Source: Gammaproteobacteria bacterium (GTDB taxonomy: Bacteria > Pseudomonadota > Gammaproteobacteria > Pseudomonadales > Azotimanducaceae). From it: DNA of 44,794 bases. Below, in pieces: positions 1 through 7,812 of the stretch (its first letter is position 1; every line of letters starts with the position of its first letter). The stretch covers positions 1-44,794 of the forward strand of contig JAPPGK010000020.1 of assembly GCA_028821405.1 (NCBI GenBank), given 5' to 3'. Made by a program: the position numbers and the translations under genes. Under the pieces are notes generated by a model that ran no database searches, was not told where the DNA came from, and worked only from the letters and a program-made list of their open reading frames with translations.

Positions 1-47
1 CACTGGGGGTGTGGTGGTCGTCGGTTCAAATCCGGCCGCCCCGACCA
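1..47 (+). tRNA. tRNA-Pro(GGG), 3' part only
   Basis: The window opens inside a tRNA. The T arm is GTCGG-TTCAAAT-CCGGC (20-36), followed by the 3' acceptor strand CGCCCCG (37-43), discriminator A44 and an encoded CCA (45-47). Reading backwards, TGTGG (10-14) is the 3' strand of the anticodon stem and its first bases pair with CA at 1-2. The seven-base loop 3-9 then puts GGG at 5-7 behind U33, which decodes proline CCC. The D arm and 5' acceptor strand lie outside the window, so the isotype rests on the loop alone. Confidence 0.8.
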
Positions 48-149
48 ACGACTCGCAATCCACGACGTCGGGTTCCCGACGAGCGATGGCGAAGGAAGGG
101 TGAGGGGGAGCCGGCCCGTGCATCGTTGCCCATACGGAATGCCCGCCGC

Positions 150-1628
150 GTGGTAGCCGCCGGTTCCAAGGACCGGTTGGTTCCGTTCAGCAGTAAGCTC
201 GCGTTCGGCGTCGGCCAGTTCGCCGAAGGACTCAAGAACACCGCCTTCGGTGCGTTTGTCCTCTTCTACTACAACCAGGTACTGGGCTTACCGGGAACCC
301 TGGCGGGTGCGGCGTTGTTCATCGCGTTGCTGTTCGACGCGATCACGGATCCGATGGCCGGGTCGCTGTCCGACAACTTCAAGTCGAGATTGGGCCGGCG
401 TCATCCGTTCATGTACGCCTCGGCGGTGCCCCTGGGTCTGGCTTTCCTTGGCCTGTTCGCGCCGCCATCGGGTATGGGCGAATGGGGTTTGTTCGCGTGG
501 CTCGTGGTGTTTGCCGTCCTTACGCGAATGGCGATGACGCTCTACCACGTCCCGCATCTCGCGCTCGGGGCGGAGATGACGGAGAACTTCAACGAACGCA
601 CCCGGGTGGTCGCCTATCGTCAGTTCTTCGCCGCGTTGGGTGTCCTGACGGCCTACTACATCGCGTTCGGCTGGTTTTTCTCGGACGAACGCGGGGGGCG
701 GGTCGACGCGGGCAACTACATGCCCTACGCACTGACGTTGGCGATCCTCATGGTCGTGACGATCTGGTATTCCGCCTACGGAACACAGAAGGAGATTCCA
801 TTCCTCTCGGCGCCGGCGCCACGCCCCAAACGCAACCCGCTGGCGCAGATGGTTCTCGATCTGAGCGAAGCGTTCCGGAACCGGTCGTTCCGGTGGCTGT
901 TCTTCGGCGTCCTCGTGGTGTTCATTATGGCTGGCGTCAACAGCGCCCTCGACCTCTACATGTTCCAGTACTTCTGGGATCTGACGAGCGACGAGATGTG
1001 GTACCTGCAACTGGCAAGCGTTGCCGGGCTGATGCTCGGCGTATTCCTGACCGTGGCTCTGCTCCGGTTTACGGAGAAGCGCTTCGGTGTACTGCTCGGC
1101 ACGATCGTGTGGGCGGTGTGCCAAGTGATTCCCGTCGTCCTCAGATTGCTCGAAGTCTTCCCGGCCAATGGCACGATCGCTCTCTTCTACACCCTTGTCG
1201 CGTTCCGGTTTGTGCAGGGTTTCATGGTGCAGCAGGCTCTCACCGCATTCGGGTCGATGATGGCGGACGTGGCAGACGAGCACGACTACCAGACCGGTGC
1301 GCGCCAGGAGGGCATTTTCTTCGGTGCCATCGCGTTCTCGCACAAGGCGACCTCCGGATTCGGTACTTTCATTGGCGGCCTCGGACTCGACATCATCAGG
1401 TGGCCGACGGGTACGGAGATACAGTCGGCTGCGGATGTGCCGGTGGAGACCATCGTCCATCTCGGACTGCTCTACGGCCCGGTCGTCGCGGGGTTTTCGG
1501 TGATTTCCGTGTGGTGCTACCTACACTACGACCTGACGCGGGCGCGACATGCCGAGATCGTGCGTGAACTCAACGCTCGACGGCGGCTTGCACCGGCGCG
1601 GGATCCCACACCCACCGCCCACCCTTGA
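150..1628 (+). CDS. GPH-family (MFS) sugar:cation symporter
   Basis: About 492 residues with some twelve hydrophobic segments. The N-terminal stretch KLAFGVGQFAEGLKN, then DAITDPMAGSLSDNFKSRLG and RRHPFMYASAVPLG, is the hallmark of the glycoside-pentoside-hexuronide:cation symporters (MelB-like fold), including the loop 2-3 motif DPxxGxxSD. It probably imports a sugar or glycoside with Na+ or H+ across the inner membrane; the substrate cannot be read from the sequence. The frame stays open back into the tRNA, so the start is uncertain. I chose GTG 150; TTG 177, four bases after AAGGA, is also possible. It ends seven bases before pyrD. Confidence 0.82.
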   Translation: MVAAGSKDRLVPFSSKLAFGVGQFAEGLKNTAFGAFVLFYYNQVLGLPGTLAGAALFIALLFDAITDPMAGSLSDNFKSRLGRRHPFMYASAVPLGLAFLGLFAPPSGMGEWGLFAWLVVFAVLTRMAMTLYHVPHLALGAEMTENFNERTRVVAYRQFFAALGVLTAYYIAFGWFFSDERGGRVDAGNYMPYALTLAILMVVTIWYSAYGTQKEIPFLSAPAPRPKRNPLAQMVLDLSEAFRNRSFRWLFFGVLVVFIMAGVNSALDLYMFQYFWDLTSDEMWYLQLASVAGLMLGVFLTVALLRFTEKRFGVLLGTIVWAVCQVIPVVLRLLEVFPANGTIALFYTLVAFRFVQGFMVQQALTAFGSMMADVADEHDYQTGARQEGIFFGAIAFSHKATSGFGTFIGGLGLDIIRWPTGTEIQSAADVPVETIVHLGLLYGPVVAGFSVISVWCYLHYDLTRARHAEIVRELNARRRLAPARDPTPTAHP

Positions 1629-1635
1629 TCGGGAC

Positions 1636-2646
1636 ATGTACTCCCCACTGCGACCGCTGCTATTCGCCCTGCCTCCCGAGTTGGCGCACAAACTTGCGCT
1701 TGCGGCGTTGAGGGGATTCGGCATGTGGCCCGGGGCGGCGCCGTCGACGGGATCGAGCACCGAGTTGCTGGGCCTGTCGTTTCCCAACCGGATCGGCTTG
1801 GCTGCCGGACTCGACAAGGACGGCACGGCGGTAGCGGGCCTCGCGAAACTCGGCTTCGGCTTCCTGGAAGTCGGCACGGTCACGCCGCGACCGCAGCCCG
1901 GCAACCCGAAGCCCCGCCTGTTTCGGCTGAAGAACGACTCGGCACTCATCAATCGGATGGGCTTCAACAGTGCCGGTGCCGCCGCGGTGGCGGCGAGCCT
2001 GCGGCGACTTCGGGGCTGCATTCCCGTGCCGGTCGGCGTGAACATCGGCAAAAGCCGCGATACACCGGCGGATGCGGCCGTCGGTGACTACCTTGCCTGC
2101 CTCGCGACGGTCTACACCATCGCCGACTATATCGTGGTCAACCTATCGTCGCCGAACACGCCCGGACTCCGGGATCTACAAGCCGCGGACGCCGCACGCG
2201 CCCTGGTCGGCGAGTTGGTCGCCGAACGGCAACGCCTCTCTGCCGAGTATCCGGAGAAGGCACCCGTGCCGCCGTTGTTCGTGAAGATCGCCCCGGATCT
2301 CGCGCCCGACGACCTCCAGGCGACGGTCCTGGCGGCGTTGGGGGCGGGCGCCGACGGGATCGTGGCCACCAACACCACGGTGTCGCGCCCGGCATCGCTG
2401 CGCTCTGACAAGGCCACGGAGGAGGGAGGGCTATCGGGACGCCCCCTGTTTCCACTTGCCCTCGACGCGGTTCGCCGGACCCGTGACGCGGTGGGCGAGG
2501 GGCCGGTGATTGTCGGTGTCGGGGGAATCGCGAGCGCCGCCGACGCAACGGCGATGTTCGAGGCCGGAGCGGACCTCGTGCAGGTGTATTCGGCACTCGT
2601 ATTCGAAGGTCCGGCGCTGGTGCGACGCATGGCAGGTGGATCATAG
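1636..2646 (+). CDS. pyrD: Dihydroorotate dehydrogenase (quinone), class 2
   Basis: 336 residues, the same length as E. coli PyrD. The enzyme oxidises dihydroorotate to orotate at the inner membrane with FMN and quinone, in pyrimidine synthesis. The N-terminal helices (LRPLLFALPPELAHKLAL) are the membrane-docking extension typical of class 2. Other signatures are GLAAGLDKDG, EVGTVTPRPQPGNPKPR, NRMGFNSAG, and VNLSSPNTPGLR with the class 2 catalytic serine; the FMN phosphate region is VGVGGIASAADA near the C-terminus. ATG 1636 gives the canonical N-terminus; the frame is open further upstream but unrelated. It sits directly behind the symporter gene. Confidence 0.97.
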   Translation: MYSPLRPLLFALPPELAHKLALAALRGFGMWPGAAPSTGSSTELLGLSFPNRIGLAAGLDKDGTAVAGLAKLGFGFLEVGTVTPRPQPGNPKPRLFRLKNDSALINRMGFNSAGAAAVAASLRRLRGCIPVPVGVNIGKSRDTPADAAVGDYLACLATVYTIADYIVVNLSSPNTPGLRDLQAADAARALVGELVAERQRLSAEYPEKAPVPPLFVKIAPDLAPDDLQATVLAALGAGADGIVATNTTVSRPASLRSDKATEEGGLSGRPLFPLALDAVRRTRDAVGEGPVIVGVGGIASAADATAMFEAGADLVQVYSALVFEGPALVRRMAGGS

Positions 2647-2660
2647 CTGCCGTCTTGTGT

Positions 2661-2707
2661 AATTTGGCGTGGCTAGGGGGAGCGAAGGCCAACCCCCGGT
2701 GGGGGAA
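2661..2707. repeat. GC-rich hairpin, possible decayed copy of the GGCGTGGCT element
   Basis: The gap between pyrD and amt (2647-2847) contains GGCGTGGCTAGGGGG followed by AACCCCC-GGT-GGGGG (2691-2705), a small hairpin. Order and wording resemble the GGCGTGGCTGGGCCGG...GAACCCCGGCG block near 5070 and 44550, so it may be a degraded member of that family. The rest of the gap carries the amt leader; I could not assign a convincing promoter there. Confidence 0.35.
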
Positions 2708-2847
2708 TCGGCTGCAGTGTTTTTCTACTTCCGTTGGCGCGTCTCGCGAGTACACGAGCCGTTGGGGAACAGAATCAGGCACTTGCCCATTTGCAGCGTG
2801 AGTGTAAGCATCAAGTGCGCTCAAGGAATCTAGGGGAGGGAATTCGT

Positions 2848-4155
2848 ATGAGAACGCTCATTCAACGGCTGGTTGCCGTCGCGGTGTTGCTTGGGGGCGT
2901 CGCCGCCTACGGCGACACCTTGGACAGCGGCGACAGCGCGTGGATCTTGACTGCCACGGCGCTGGTGCTGTTCATGACCATTCCGGGCCTGTCGCTGTTC
3001 TACGGCGGCCTGGTGCGCTCGAACAGCGTGCTCTCGGTGCTGATGCAGTGCTTTACGATCACCTGCCTGGTGACGATTCTCTGGGTCGTCATCGGCTACA
3101 GCCTGGCGTTCGGTGGCGACGGCAACCTCGTCGGTGGTGTCGGCAAGTTCCTGTTCAACGGCGTCGGCGAGGACTCGATGAGCGGGACGATCCCGGAGTC
3201 GATCTTCGCGGCCTTCCAACTCACCTTCGCAATCATTACGCCGGCGCTGATCGTGGGCGGGTTCGCGGAACGGATGCGGTTTTCCGCGGTGCTGCTGTTC
3301 ACGGCCCTCTGGTCGTTGCTCGTCTACGCACCCATCGCGCATTGGGTCTGGGGCGGGGGCCTCTTGAGTTCCGACGGCTGGTTCGGCGAATGGTTCGGGG
3401 TCGGGGTCATGGACTTCGCGGGCGGCACGGTGGTGCATATCACGGCGGGAACCGCCGCACTGGTCGCGGCTGTGGTGCTTGGCTCCCGGCAAGGGTTCCC
3501 CGACAACGTCCAGCCGCCGCACAACATGACCCTGACGGTGGCGGGTGCGGCGATGCTCTGGGTGGGCTGGTTCGGTTTCAACGGCGGCAGCGCGCTGGCA
3601 GCCAACGGCGACGCGGCCATGGCGTTGACGGTCACCCACATCTCCGCGGCGGCCGGCGCGTTCACCTGGCTCATGATCGAGTGGGTTCGCTACGGCAAGC
3701 CAAGCGCGCTTGGCGCGGTGACCGGGATGGTCGCGGGGCTCGGCACGATCACCCCGGCCTCCGGCTTCGTCGGGCCGGCGGGAGCGCTGGTCATCGGCAT
3801 CTGCGCCGGTACGGTGTGTTTCTACGCCACGAACTTCATGAAGCAGAAGCTCAAGATCGACGATTCGCTCGACGTCTTCCCCGTGCATGCGGTGGGTGGT
3901 GCACTGGGGACGATCCTGACGGGCCTGTTCGCAAGCACGGCGCTCGGGGTGTTCAGCGGCCAAGAGGCTATTTCGATACCCACCCAGTTGGGGGTTCAAG
4001 CGCTCGGCGTTGTGGTGACCCTCGGCTATACGGCGATCGGCACGTTCATCATCCTGAAGATCACCAATGCGCTTGTCGGCAACCGGGTTTCGGGCGAAGA
4101 GGAGACCGAGGGGCTCGACCTCGTCTCGCACAACGAACGCGGCTACAGCCTCTAG
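2848..4155 (+). CDS. amt: Ammonium channel Amt
   Basis: 435 residues with about eleven membrane segments; conducts ammonia/ammonium across the inner membrane. Amt signatures are FMTIPGLSLFYGGLVRSNSV near residue 42, DFAGGTVVHITAGTAALVAA around 190 (first pore histidine), LWVGWFGFNGGSAL, and DDSLDVFPVHAVGGALG around 345 (second pore histidine). The first ~22 residues (LIQRLVAVAVLLGGVAAYG) look like a signal peptide, as in E. coli AmtB. ATG 2848 follows a strong GGGGAGGG at 2833-2840. No glnK/PII gene lies beside it, unlike the usual glnK-amtB pair; a DUF1080 gene begins eight bases after its stop. Confidence 0.96.
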   Translation: MRTLIQRLVAVAVLLGGVAAYGDTLDSGDSAWILTATALVLFMTIPGLSLFYGGLVRSNSVLSVLMQCFTITCLVTILWVVIGYSLAFGGDGNLVGGVGKFLFNGVGEDSMSGTIPESIFAAFQLTFAIITPALIVGGFAERMRFSAVLLFTALWSLLVYAPIAHWVWGGGLLSSDGWFGEWFGVGVMDFAGGTVVHITAGTAALVAAVVLGSRQGFPDNVQPPHNMTLTVAGAAMLWVGWFGFNGGSALAANGDAAMALTVTHISAAAGAFTWLMIEWVRYGKPSALGAVTGMVAGLGTITPASGFVGPAGALVIGICAGTVCFYATNFMKQKLKIDDSLDVFPVHAVGGALGTILTGLFASTALGVFSGQEAISIPTQLGVQALGVVVTLGYTAIGTFIILKITNALVGNRVSGEEETEGLDLVSHNERGYSL

Positions 4156-4163
4156 GGCCGCGC

Positions 4164-4931
4164 GTGGCGAACAAGATCCGGGAGTTGCCGAAGGGCTACA
4201 CGGACACGCCGGTCCTGCCCGGGTCGCCCTGGCGTGTGCATGACATCGCCCGACCGGCGCCCCCGGTGGTCCGTCCACCGTCTTCCTCGACTCAGGAACG
4301 CCCGGGCACGCCGCCATCGGATGCGGTGGTGCTGTTCGACGGGTCGGGATTCGATGCTTGGGTCGGCCGCGACGGCGAGGCGCCGAAGTGGAGACTCGTC
4401 GATGGCGGCGCGATGGAAGTGGAGCCTCGCACGGGCGACATCCACACCCGGGCGTCGTTCGGCAGTTGCCAGTTGCATGTCGAGTGGAGCGCGCCCACAC
4501 AGATCCGTGCCGACAGCCAGGGTCGTGGCAACAGCGGCGTATTCCTGCTCGGCCTCTACGAGATCCAGGTGCTCGACGGCTACCAGAACCCCACCTACGC
4601 GGACGGGACGACCGCGGCGATCTATGGCCAGTACCCGCCGCTCGTCAACGCCTGCGTCCCGCCGGGACAATGGCATGTCTACGACATCGTCTTCGAGGCG
4701 CCCGTGTACCGGGACGGCGAACTGGCGTCACCGGCGTACATGACGGTGTTCCACAACGCCTTGCTGATGCATCACCGTCAGGAGCTGCAGGGGCCGACGC
4801 TGCACCGTCGCTTGGCGAGCTACGCCGATCCCCACGGCCCTCGGGGGCCGCTGACGCTCCAGGACCACGGTGATCGGGTCCGCTTCCGCAACATCTGGAT
4901 CCGACCCCTGCACCGGTTCCAGGCCGAATAA
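4164..4931 (+). CDS. DUF1080 (3-keto-disaccharide hydrolase-like) protein
   Basis: 255 residues. VVLFDGSGFDAWVGRDG (about 50-66) opens a DUF1080 concanavalin-like sandwich. QLHVEWSAP, GNSGVFLLGLYEIQVLD, and the late block FRNIWIRPL are typical of the family, which includes hydrolases of 3-keto-disaccharides and many uncharacterised sugar-binding proteins. No signal peptide is visible, which is unusual because many relatives are exported. GTG 4164 is the first start after the amt stop (4153-4155) and has only a weak ribosome site. The frame is open far upstream through amt, but that part is an overlap artefact. Probably co-transcribed with amt; a functional link is unclear. Confidence 0.85.
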   Translation: MANKIRELPKGYTDTPVLPGSPWRVHDIARPAPPVVRPPSSSTQERPGTPPSDAVVLFDGSGFDAWVGRDGEAPKWRLVDGGAMEVEPRTGDIHTRASFGSCQLHVEWSAPTQIRADSQGRGNSGVFLLGLYEIQVLDGYQNPTYADGTTAAIYGQYPPLVNACVPPGQWHVYDIVFEAPVYRDGELASPAYMTVFHNALLMHHRQELQGPTLHRRLASYADPHGPRGPLTLQDHGDRVRFRNIWIRPLHRFQAE

Positions 4932-4933
4932 CC

Positions 4934-4976
4934 GGGGCGACAACCCGGGCTTGTCCCCGTTGGTCCCGACCTTTTT
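4934..4976 (+). terminator. Possible terminator hairpin after the amt-DUF1080 operon
   Basis: GGG-C-GACAA pairs with TTGTC-CCC (4935-4943 with 4951-4958, one bulged base) around the loop CCCGGGC. A run of five T follows at 4972-4976, but 14 bases after the helix, which is too far for a classic intrinsic terminator. The hairpin also matches the GGGACGGG-type dispersed repeats, so it may simply be one of those. Confidence 0.3.
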
Positions 4977-5013
4977 CGGACTCCCGGCGGGTGGCCGCAA
5001 GGGTCGCCCCTTG

Positions 5014-5130
5014 CATGGAACAAACGCCAAAGGGAGCCTGCGACCGTGGCGATTGTTCCATGGGTAGGTCGGCGTGGCTGGGCCGGAGGCGAACCCCGGC
5101 GCACAGCGAAGCGAAGCGCCGGGGACGGCT
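5014..5130 (+). repeat. Dispersed element B, copy 1
   Basis: A near-perfect 16-base inverted repeat, CATGGAACAAACGCCA (5014-5029) and TGGCGATTGTTCCATG (5047-5062), encloses AAGGGAGCCTGCGACCG. It is followed by GTAGGTCGGCGTGGCTGGG, GGAGGCGAACCCCGGCGC, and ACAGCGAAGCGAAGCGCCG then GGGACGGC. The same modules return at 44545-44628 (same strand) and 44662-44777 (opposite strand). One strand can be read as a short peptide beginning MEQTPKGACDRG, but nothing supports translation. Lies between the DUF1080 gene and the minus-strand gene ending at 5139. Confidence 0.8.
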
Positions 5131-5138
5131 TTGGGGCG

Positions 5139-5573
5139 CTACGGGACAGGGATCAAGGAGTCCGGGTTCGGCCCGTTTTCTTCGTCGCTTGGCGACGGCC
5201 CCAGCACGGGGCGGTAGACCCGGCGTTCGCGCCACCGTTGCCGCCAGGCGGTCGGGATCAGCGCCGCCAGGACAGCAAGCGACATGGCGAGCCCGATCCC
5301 GACCGTATCCGAATATGCCATCCCCAGGCCGACGCCTGCGCCCATCAGCACCGACAATGTGTTGTCCAGCCACGCCGGGATGTTTCCGGGTAACCCACTA
5401 CGTCCCATGATTTGAGCGAAGAACACGATGGCCGTCGCGTAGACGACAACGAAACCGACGATGGCGGCCAGTTGCGCCAACGACGGATCGGCGAAGAAGG
5501 ATCCGCCGAGGGCACCGCCGAGCACCGTGGATGCTTCCTGCCAGGCCTTGGCGATGACCCCTTTCTCCGCCAC
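5139..5573 (-). CDS. Small hypothetical inner-membrane protein
   Basis: 144 residues, not recognised. Two to three hydrophobic segments are visible: LAAIVGFVVVYATAIVFFAQ (about 35-55), NTLSVLMGAGVGLGMAYS (about 71-88) and VGIGLAMSLAVLAALIPTAW (about 91-110). A basic stretch RQRWRERRVYR and an acidic, proline-rich tail follow. The charge pattern suggests a cytoplasmic C-terminus. It starts 25 bases after the 2-hydroxyacid dehydrogenase stop, so it is probably the last gene of that minus-strand operon. No function assigned. Confidence 0.6.
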   Translation of the reverse strand: MAEKGVIAKAWQEASTVLGGALGGSFFADPSLAQLAAIVGFVVVYATAIVFFAQIMGRSGLPGNIPAWLDNTLSVLMGAGVGLGMAYSDTVGIGLAMSLAVLAALIPTAWRQRWRERRVYRPVLGPSPSDEENGPNPDSLIPVP

Positions 5574-5598
5574 GGGAAATGGATCGTCGGTGCCGTTG

Positions 5599-6636
5599 CT
5601 AGAGGGGCTGCCAGCGCCCTAGGTTCGTCTTCGGCAGCACGGCGGGATTGACCGCGCTACGGGGCCACCTGCCCATCAGGCACATGGCGAGTTCCCGACC
5701 GAGACGGCGGCGGGATTCCGGGCCCATGCGAGCGCTGGCGGAGGCCATGTGCGGCGTGCAGATCACGTTGTCCATCTGCAGCAGAGGATTGTCGGTGGAC
5801 ACGGGTTCTTGCTCGAACACGTCGAGCGCCGCCCCCGCGATCTCGCCGCTTTCCAGCGCGCGGATCAGCGCCGCCTCGTCGACGGTCGGGCCGCGGCCGT
5901 TGTTGATGAACAGCGCCGTCTTCTTCATCCGCGCGAAATGCCCGTCGGAGAGCATGTGGTGCGTTTCGGCGTTGAGCGGCGCGTGCATCGACACGAAGTC
6001 CGAGCGCTCGAGCAGTTCGTAGAGGCCCGTCACCGGCTCGACGTTGGCGCTGGTCATCGCGAGTTCGTTCACGAAGGGATCGTAGGCGAGCACCCGCAGG
6101 CCGAACGCGTGGCATCGGCGGGCGACGGCCTTGGCGACGTTGCCGAACGAGATCAGGCCGATCGCGAGCCCCCACAGCCGGGGAATGTCGTTGTGGTAGG
6201 GACGGCCTTCGCCCCAGCGGCCCTCCTGGGTCATCTTGTGCATGAGGAGAACCCGGCGGTAGGCCGCCAGGAACAACATCATGGTGTGGTCGGCCACTTC
6301 GTCGATGAACACGTCGGGAACGTTGGTGACCACGATGCCGTGGTCCGTCGCGGCAGCCACGTCCACGGTGTCCGCGCCGACGCTGCCGAGGCCGATGACG
6401 ACGCAGTTGTCGAGGCCCGCGATGACGTTGCGGGTGATGCGGCGGCCGCGGGCGATCAGCGCGTCGGCGTTCTTGGCCGCAGCGATGAACTCGTCCTCGG
6501 TCTTGGCCGATACCCCGACGATCTTCGCCCCGATGGGATCGAGCGCTTCCCGCTCGAGCGCAAAGCCGGCATCGACCTGGTCCTGGGAGACGCCGGCGGG
6601 CACCTGCACCACCACCGTGTACTTCGTGTCTGTCAT
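5599..6636 (-). CDS. D-isomer-specific 2-hydroxyacid dehydrogenase (CtBP/SerA-like)
   Basis: 345 residues, a typical length. It should reduce or oxidise a 2-keto/2-hydroxy acid with NAD(H) in the cytoplasm; the substrate is unknown. The N-terminal substrate domain surrounds a central Rossmann domain. Catalytic residues are visible: Arg in INNGRGPTVDE, Glu in DVFEQEP and His in TPHMASAS. The dinucleotide loop reads GLISFGNVAKAV, so two glycines of the usual GxGxxG are Ser and Ala, a point worth checking. ATG 6636 follows GAGAAGGA. Downstream of ddl (53-base gap), upstream of the small membrane protein. Confidence 0.88.
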   Translation of the reverse strand: MTDTKYTVVVQVPAGVSQDQVDAGFALEREALDPIGAKIVGVSAKTEDEFIAAAKNADALIARGRRITRNVIAGLDNCVVIGLGSVGADTVDVAAATDHGIVVTNVPDVFIDEVADHTMMLFLAAYRRVLLMHKMTQEGRWGEGRPYHNDIPRLWGLAIGLISFGNVAKAVARRCHAFGLRVLAYDPFVNELAMTSANVEPVTGLYELLERSDFVSMHAPLNAETHHMLSDGHFARMKKTALFINNGRGPTVDEAALIRALESGEIAGAALDVFEQEPVSTDNPLLQMDNVICTPHMASASARMGPESRRRLGRELAMCLMGRWPRSAVNPAVLPKTNLGRWQPL

Positions 6637-6689
6637 TCGTCCTTCTCCAACGAAAAAACGACCAGTATATGACGCGACCGGTCTGCGCG

Positions 6690-7649
6690 TTAGCGCTCGG
6701 TGCGTTCGGGGCCCCTTCGCAGCGCGCTCAGTACCAGGCGTTCGGCCAGTTCGGGGAAGTCGATCCCCGCCGCGCGGCAGGCGTCGGGATAGAGGCTGGT
6801 CGCCGTCATGCCGGGCAGGGCGTTGACCTCAAGCAGGTAGAGTTCGTTGTCGCCGACTACGAAATCCGCCCGCGAAAGGTCGCGCAACCCGAGGCAGCGG
6901 TGCGCCCGTAGCGCCATGTCGGCCATTTCGTCAAGGCGCGTTTGCGGAAACTCGGCGGGCACGATGTGCTCGCTCTTGCCAGGGGTGTAGCGGTTGTCGT
7001 AGTCATACCACTCGCCGTGGGCCACGGTGATCTCGATGACCGGGAGTGCTATCGCCTGCCGGCCGTGTTCGTCGAGGACGGCAACGGTAGCTTCCCGACC
7101 CACCTCGTAGCGCTCTACCAGGGCGCCGCCGCCGAACTCCAGCGCTTCTCGGAGCGGGGCAACGAGATCCCCGCCGTCGGGCAGCAGGGTCACGCCCAGC
7201 GCCGATCCTTGGCGTCGCGGCTTGATGACCACCCGATCGCCTAGCCTGCCCGCAACGTGATCCGCGGCGGACTCGGCGGACATGCCCGGGGCGATGAGCT
7301 CATCGTCTGCCACGTTCAGCCCCTCGCCGCGGAACAGCGCCTTGGCGAGGTACTTGTCCATGGCCGCCGCACAGCCCTGCACGCCGCTTCCTACGAACGG
7401 AAGCTGGAGCATTGCGAGCAGGCCCTGCACGGTTCCATCCTCGCCCGGCGGACCGTGCAGCATCGGCAGGACCACGTCCGGCGCGAAAGCACGGAGTGCG
7501 CTGACCAGTTCGCGGTCCAGTTCGATGACGGCGACCTCGTGGCTCCAGGTCCGAAGCGCTGCGGCGATGCCCCCCGCCGAGGACCTAGAAACCTCCGCTT
7601 CGGCGGAGTTGCCACCCGCAAGAACCGCGATGCGGAGCGCCGTGGCCAC
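6690..7649 (-). CDS. ddl: D-alanine--D-alanine ligase
   Basis: 319 residues. ATP-grasp ligase joining two D-alanines for peptidoglycan precursors in the cytoplasm. Markers are the N-terminal AVLAGGNSAEAEVS, LHGPPGEDGTVQGLL, the ATP-binding IKPRRQGSALGV, YDYDNRYTPGKSEHIVPA (omega loop), and the metal/ATP site YLLEVNALPGMTATS near the end. GTG 7649 gives the canonical N-terminus and follows GGGGAGG; an in-frame extension to 7703 has no family match. It lies outside the mur/fts division cluster, so it corresponds to the free-standing (DdlA-like) arrangement. Confidence 0.95.
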   Translation of the reverse strand: MATALRIAVLAGGNSAEAEVSRSSAGGIAAALRTWSHEVAVIELDRELVSALRAFAPDVVLPMLHGPPGEDGTVQGLLAMLQLPFVGSGVQGCAAAMDKYLAKALFRGEGLNVADDELIAPGMSAESAADHVAGRLGDRVVIKPRRQGSALGVTLLPDGGDLVAPLREALEFGGGALVERYEVGREATVAVLDEHGRQAIALPVIEITVAHGEWYDYDNRYTPGKSEHIVPAEFPQTRLDEMADMALRAHRCLGLRDLSRADFVVGDNELYLLEVNALPGMTATSLYPDACRAAGIDFPELAERLVLSALRRGPERTER

Positions 7650-7725
7650 GCCTATCCGGCCTCCCCGCACGCCCCGGCGCCGAACCGCGGGCGCGCACGG
7701 CACACCACGCCCGAAAGCGCCGTAG

Positions 7726-7800
7726 GGGACGGGCCTGTCCCGTCCCGCGTCCGCCGTCGCCGCGTCGCGAGCCGAGCCGTCCGCGCGCCCTTCGGGCGCG
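7726..7800. repeat. Dispersed hairpin family A, copy 1, plus a second hairpin
   Basis: GGGACGGG (7726-7733), loop CCTGT, CCCGTCCC (7739-7746): a perfect 8-bp stem. A second perfect 7-bp hairpin follows: CGCGCCC-TTC-GGGCGCG (7784-7800). It lies between the S9 peptidase stop (7813) and ddl (7649) on the minus strand, so it could slow or end transcription, but there is no T run. The first hairpin recurs at 14150-14170. Confidence 0.75.
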
Positions 7801-7812
7801 TTGCGGCCGCCG

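Noticed and set aside
9-149. N-terminal extension of the symporter from GTG 9
   Set aside because: It would translate the tRNA-Pro sequence and adds no family-like residues.
2700-2847. Sigma54 promoter upstream of amt (GGCAC...TTGCA at about 2778)
   Set aside because: The GG and GC dinucleotides are 13 bases apart instead of 10, so the -24/-12 geometry fails.
2940-4163. Upstream extension of the DUF1080 frame across amt
   Set aside because: It overlaps amt in another frame and its translation is Arg/Gly/Ala-rich with no homology, typical of high-GC shadow frames.
4991-5138. Peptide beginning MEQTPKGACDRG, also readable near 44770 on the minus strand
   Set aside because: It lies inside a dispersed repeat whose stem-loop structure, not the reading frame, is conserved; no ribosome site and no known domain.
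7784-7800. Intrinsic terminator after the S9 peptidase gene
   Set aside because: The 7-bp hairpin is perfect but no T run follows on either strand.
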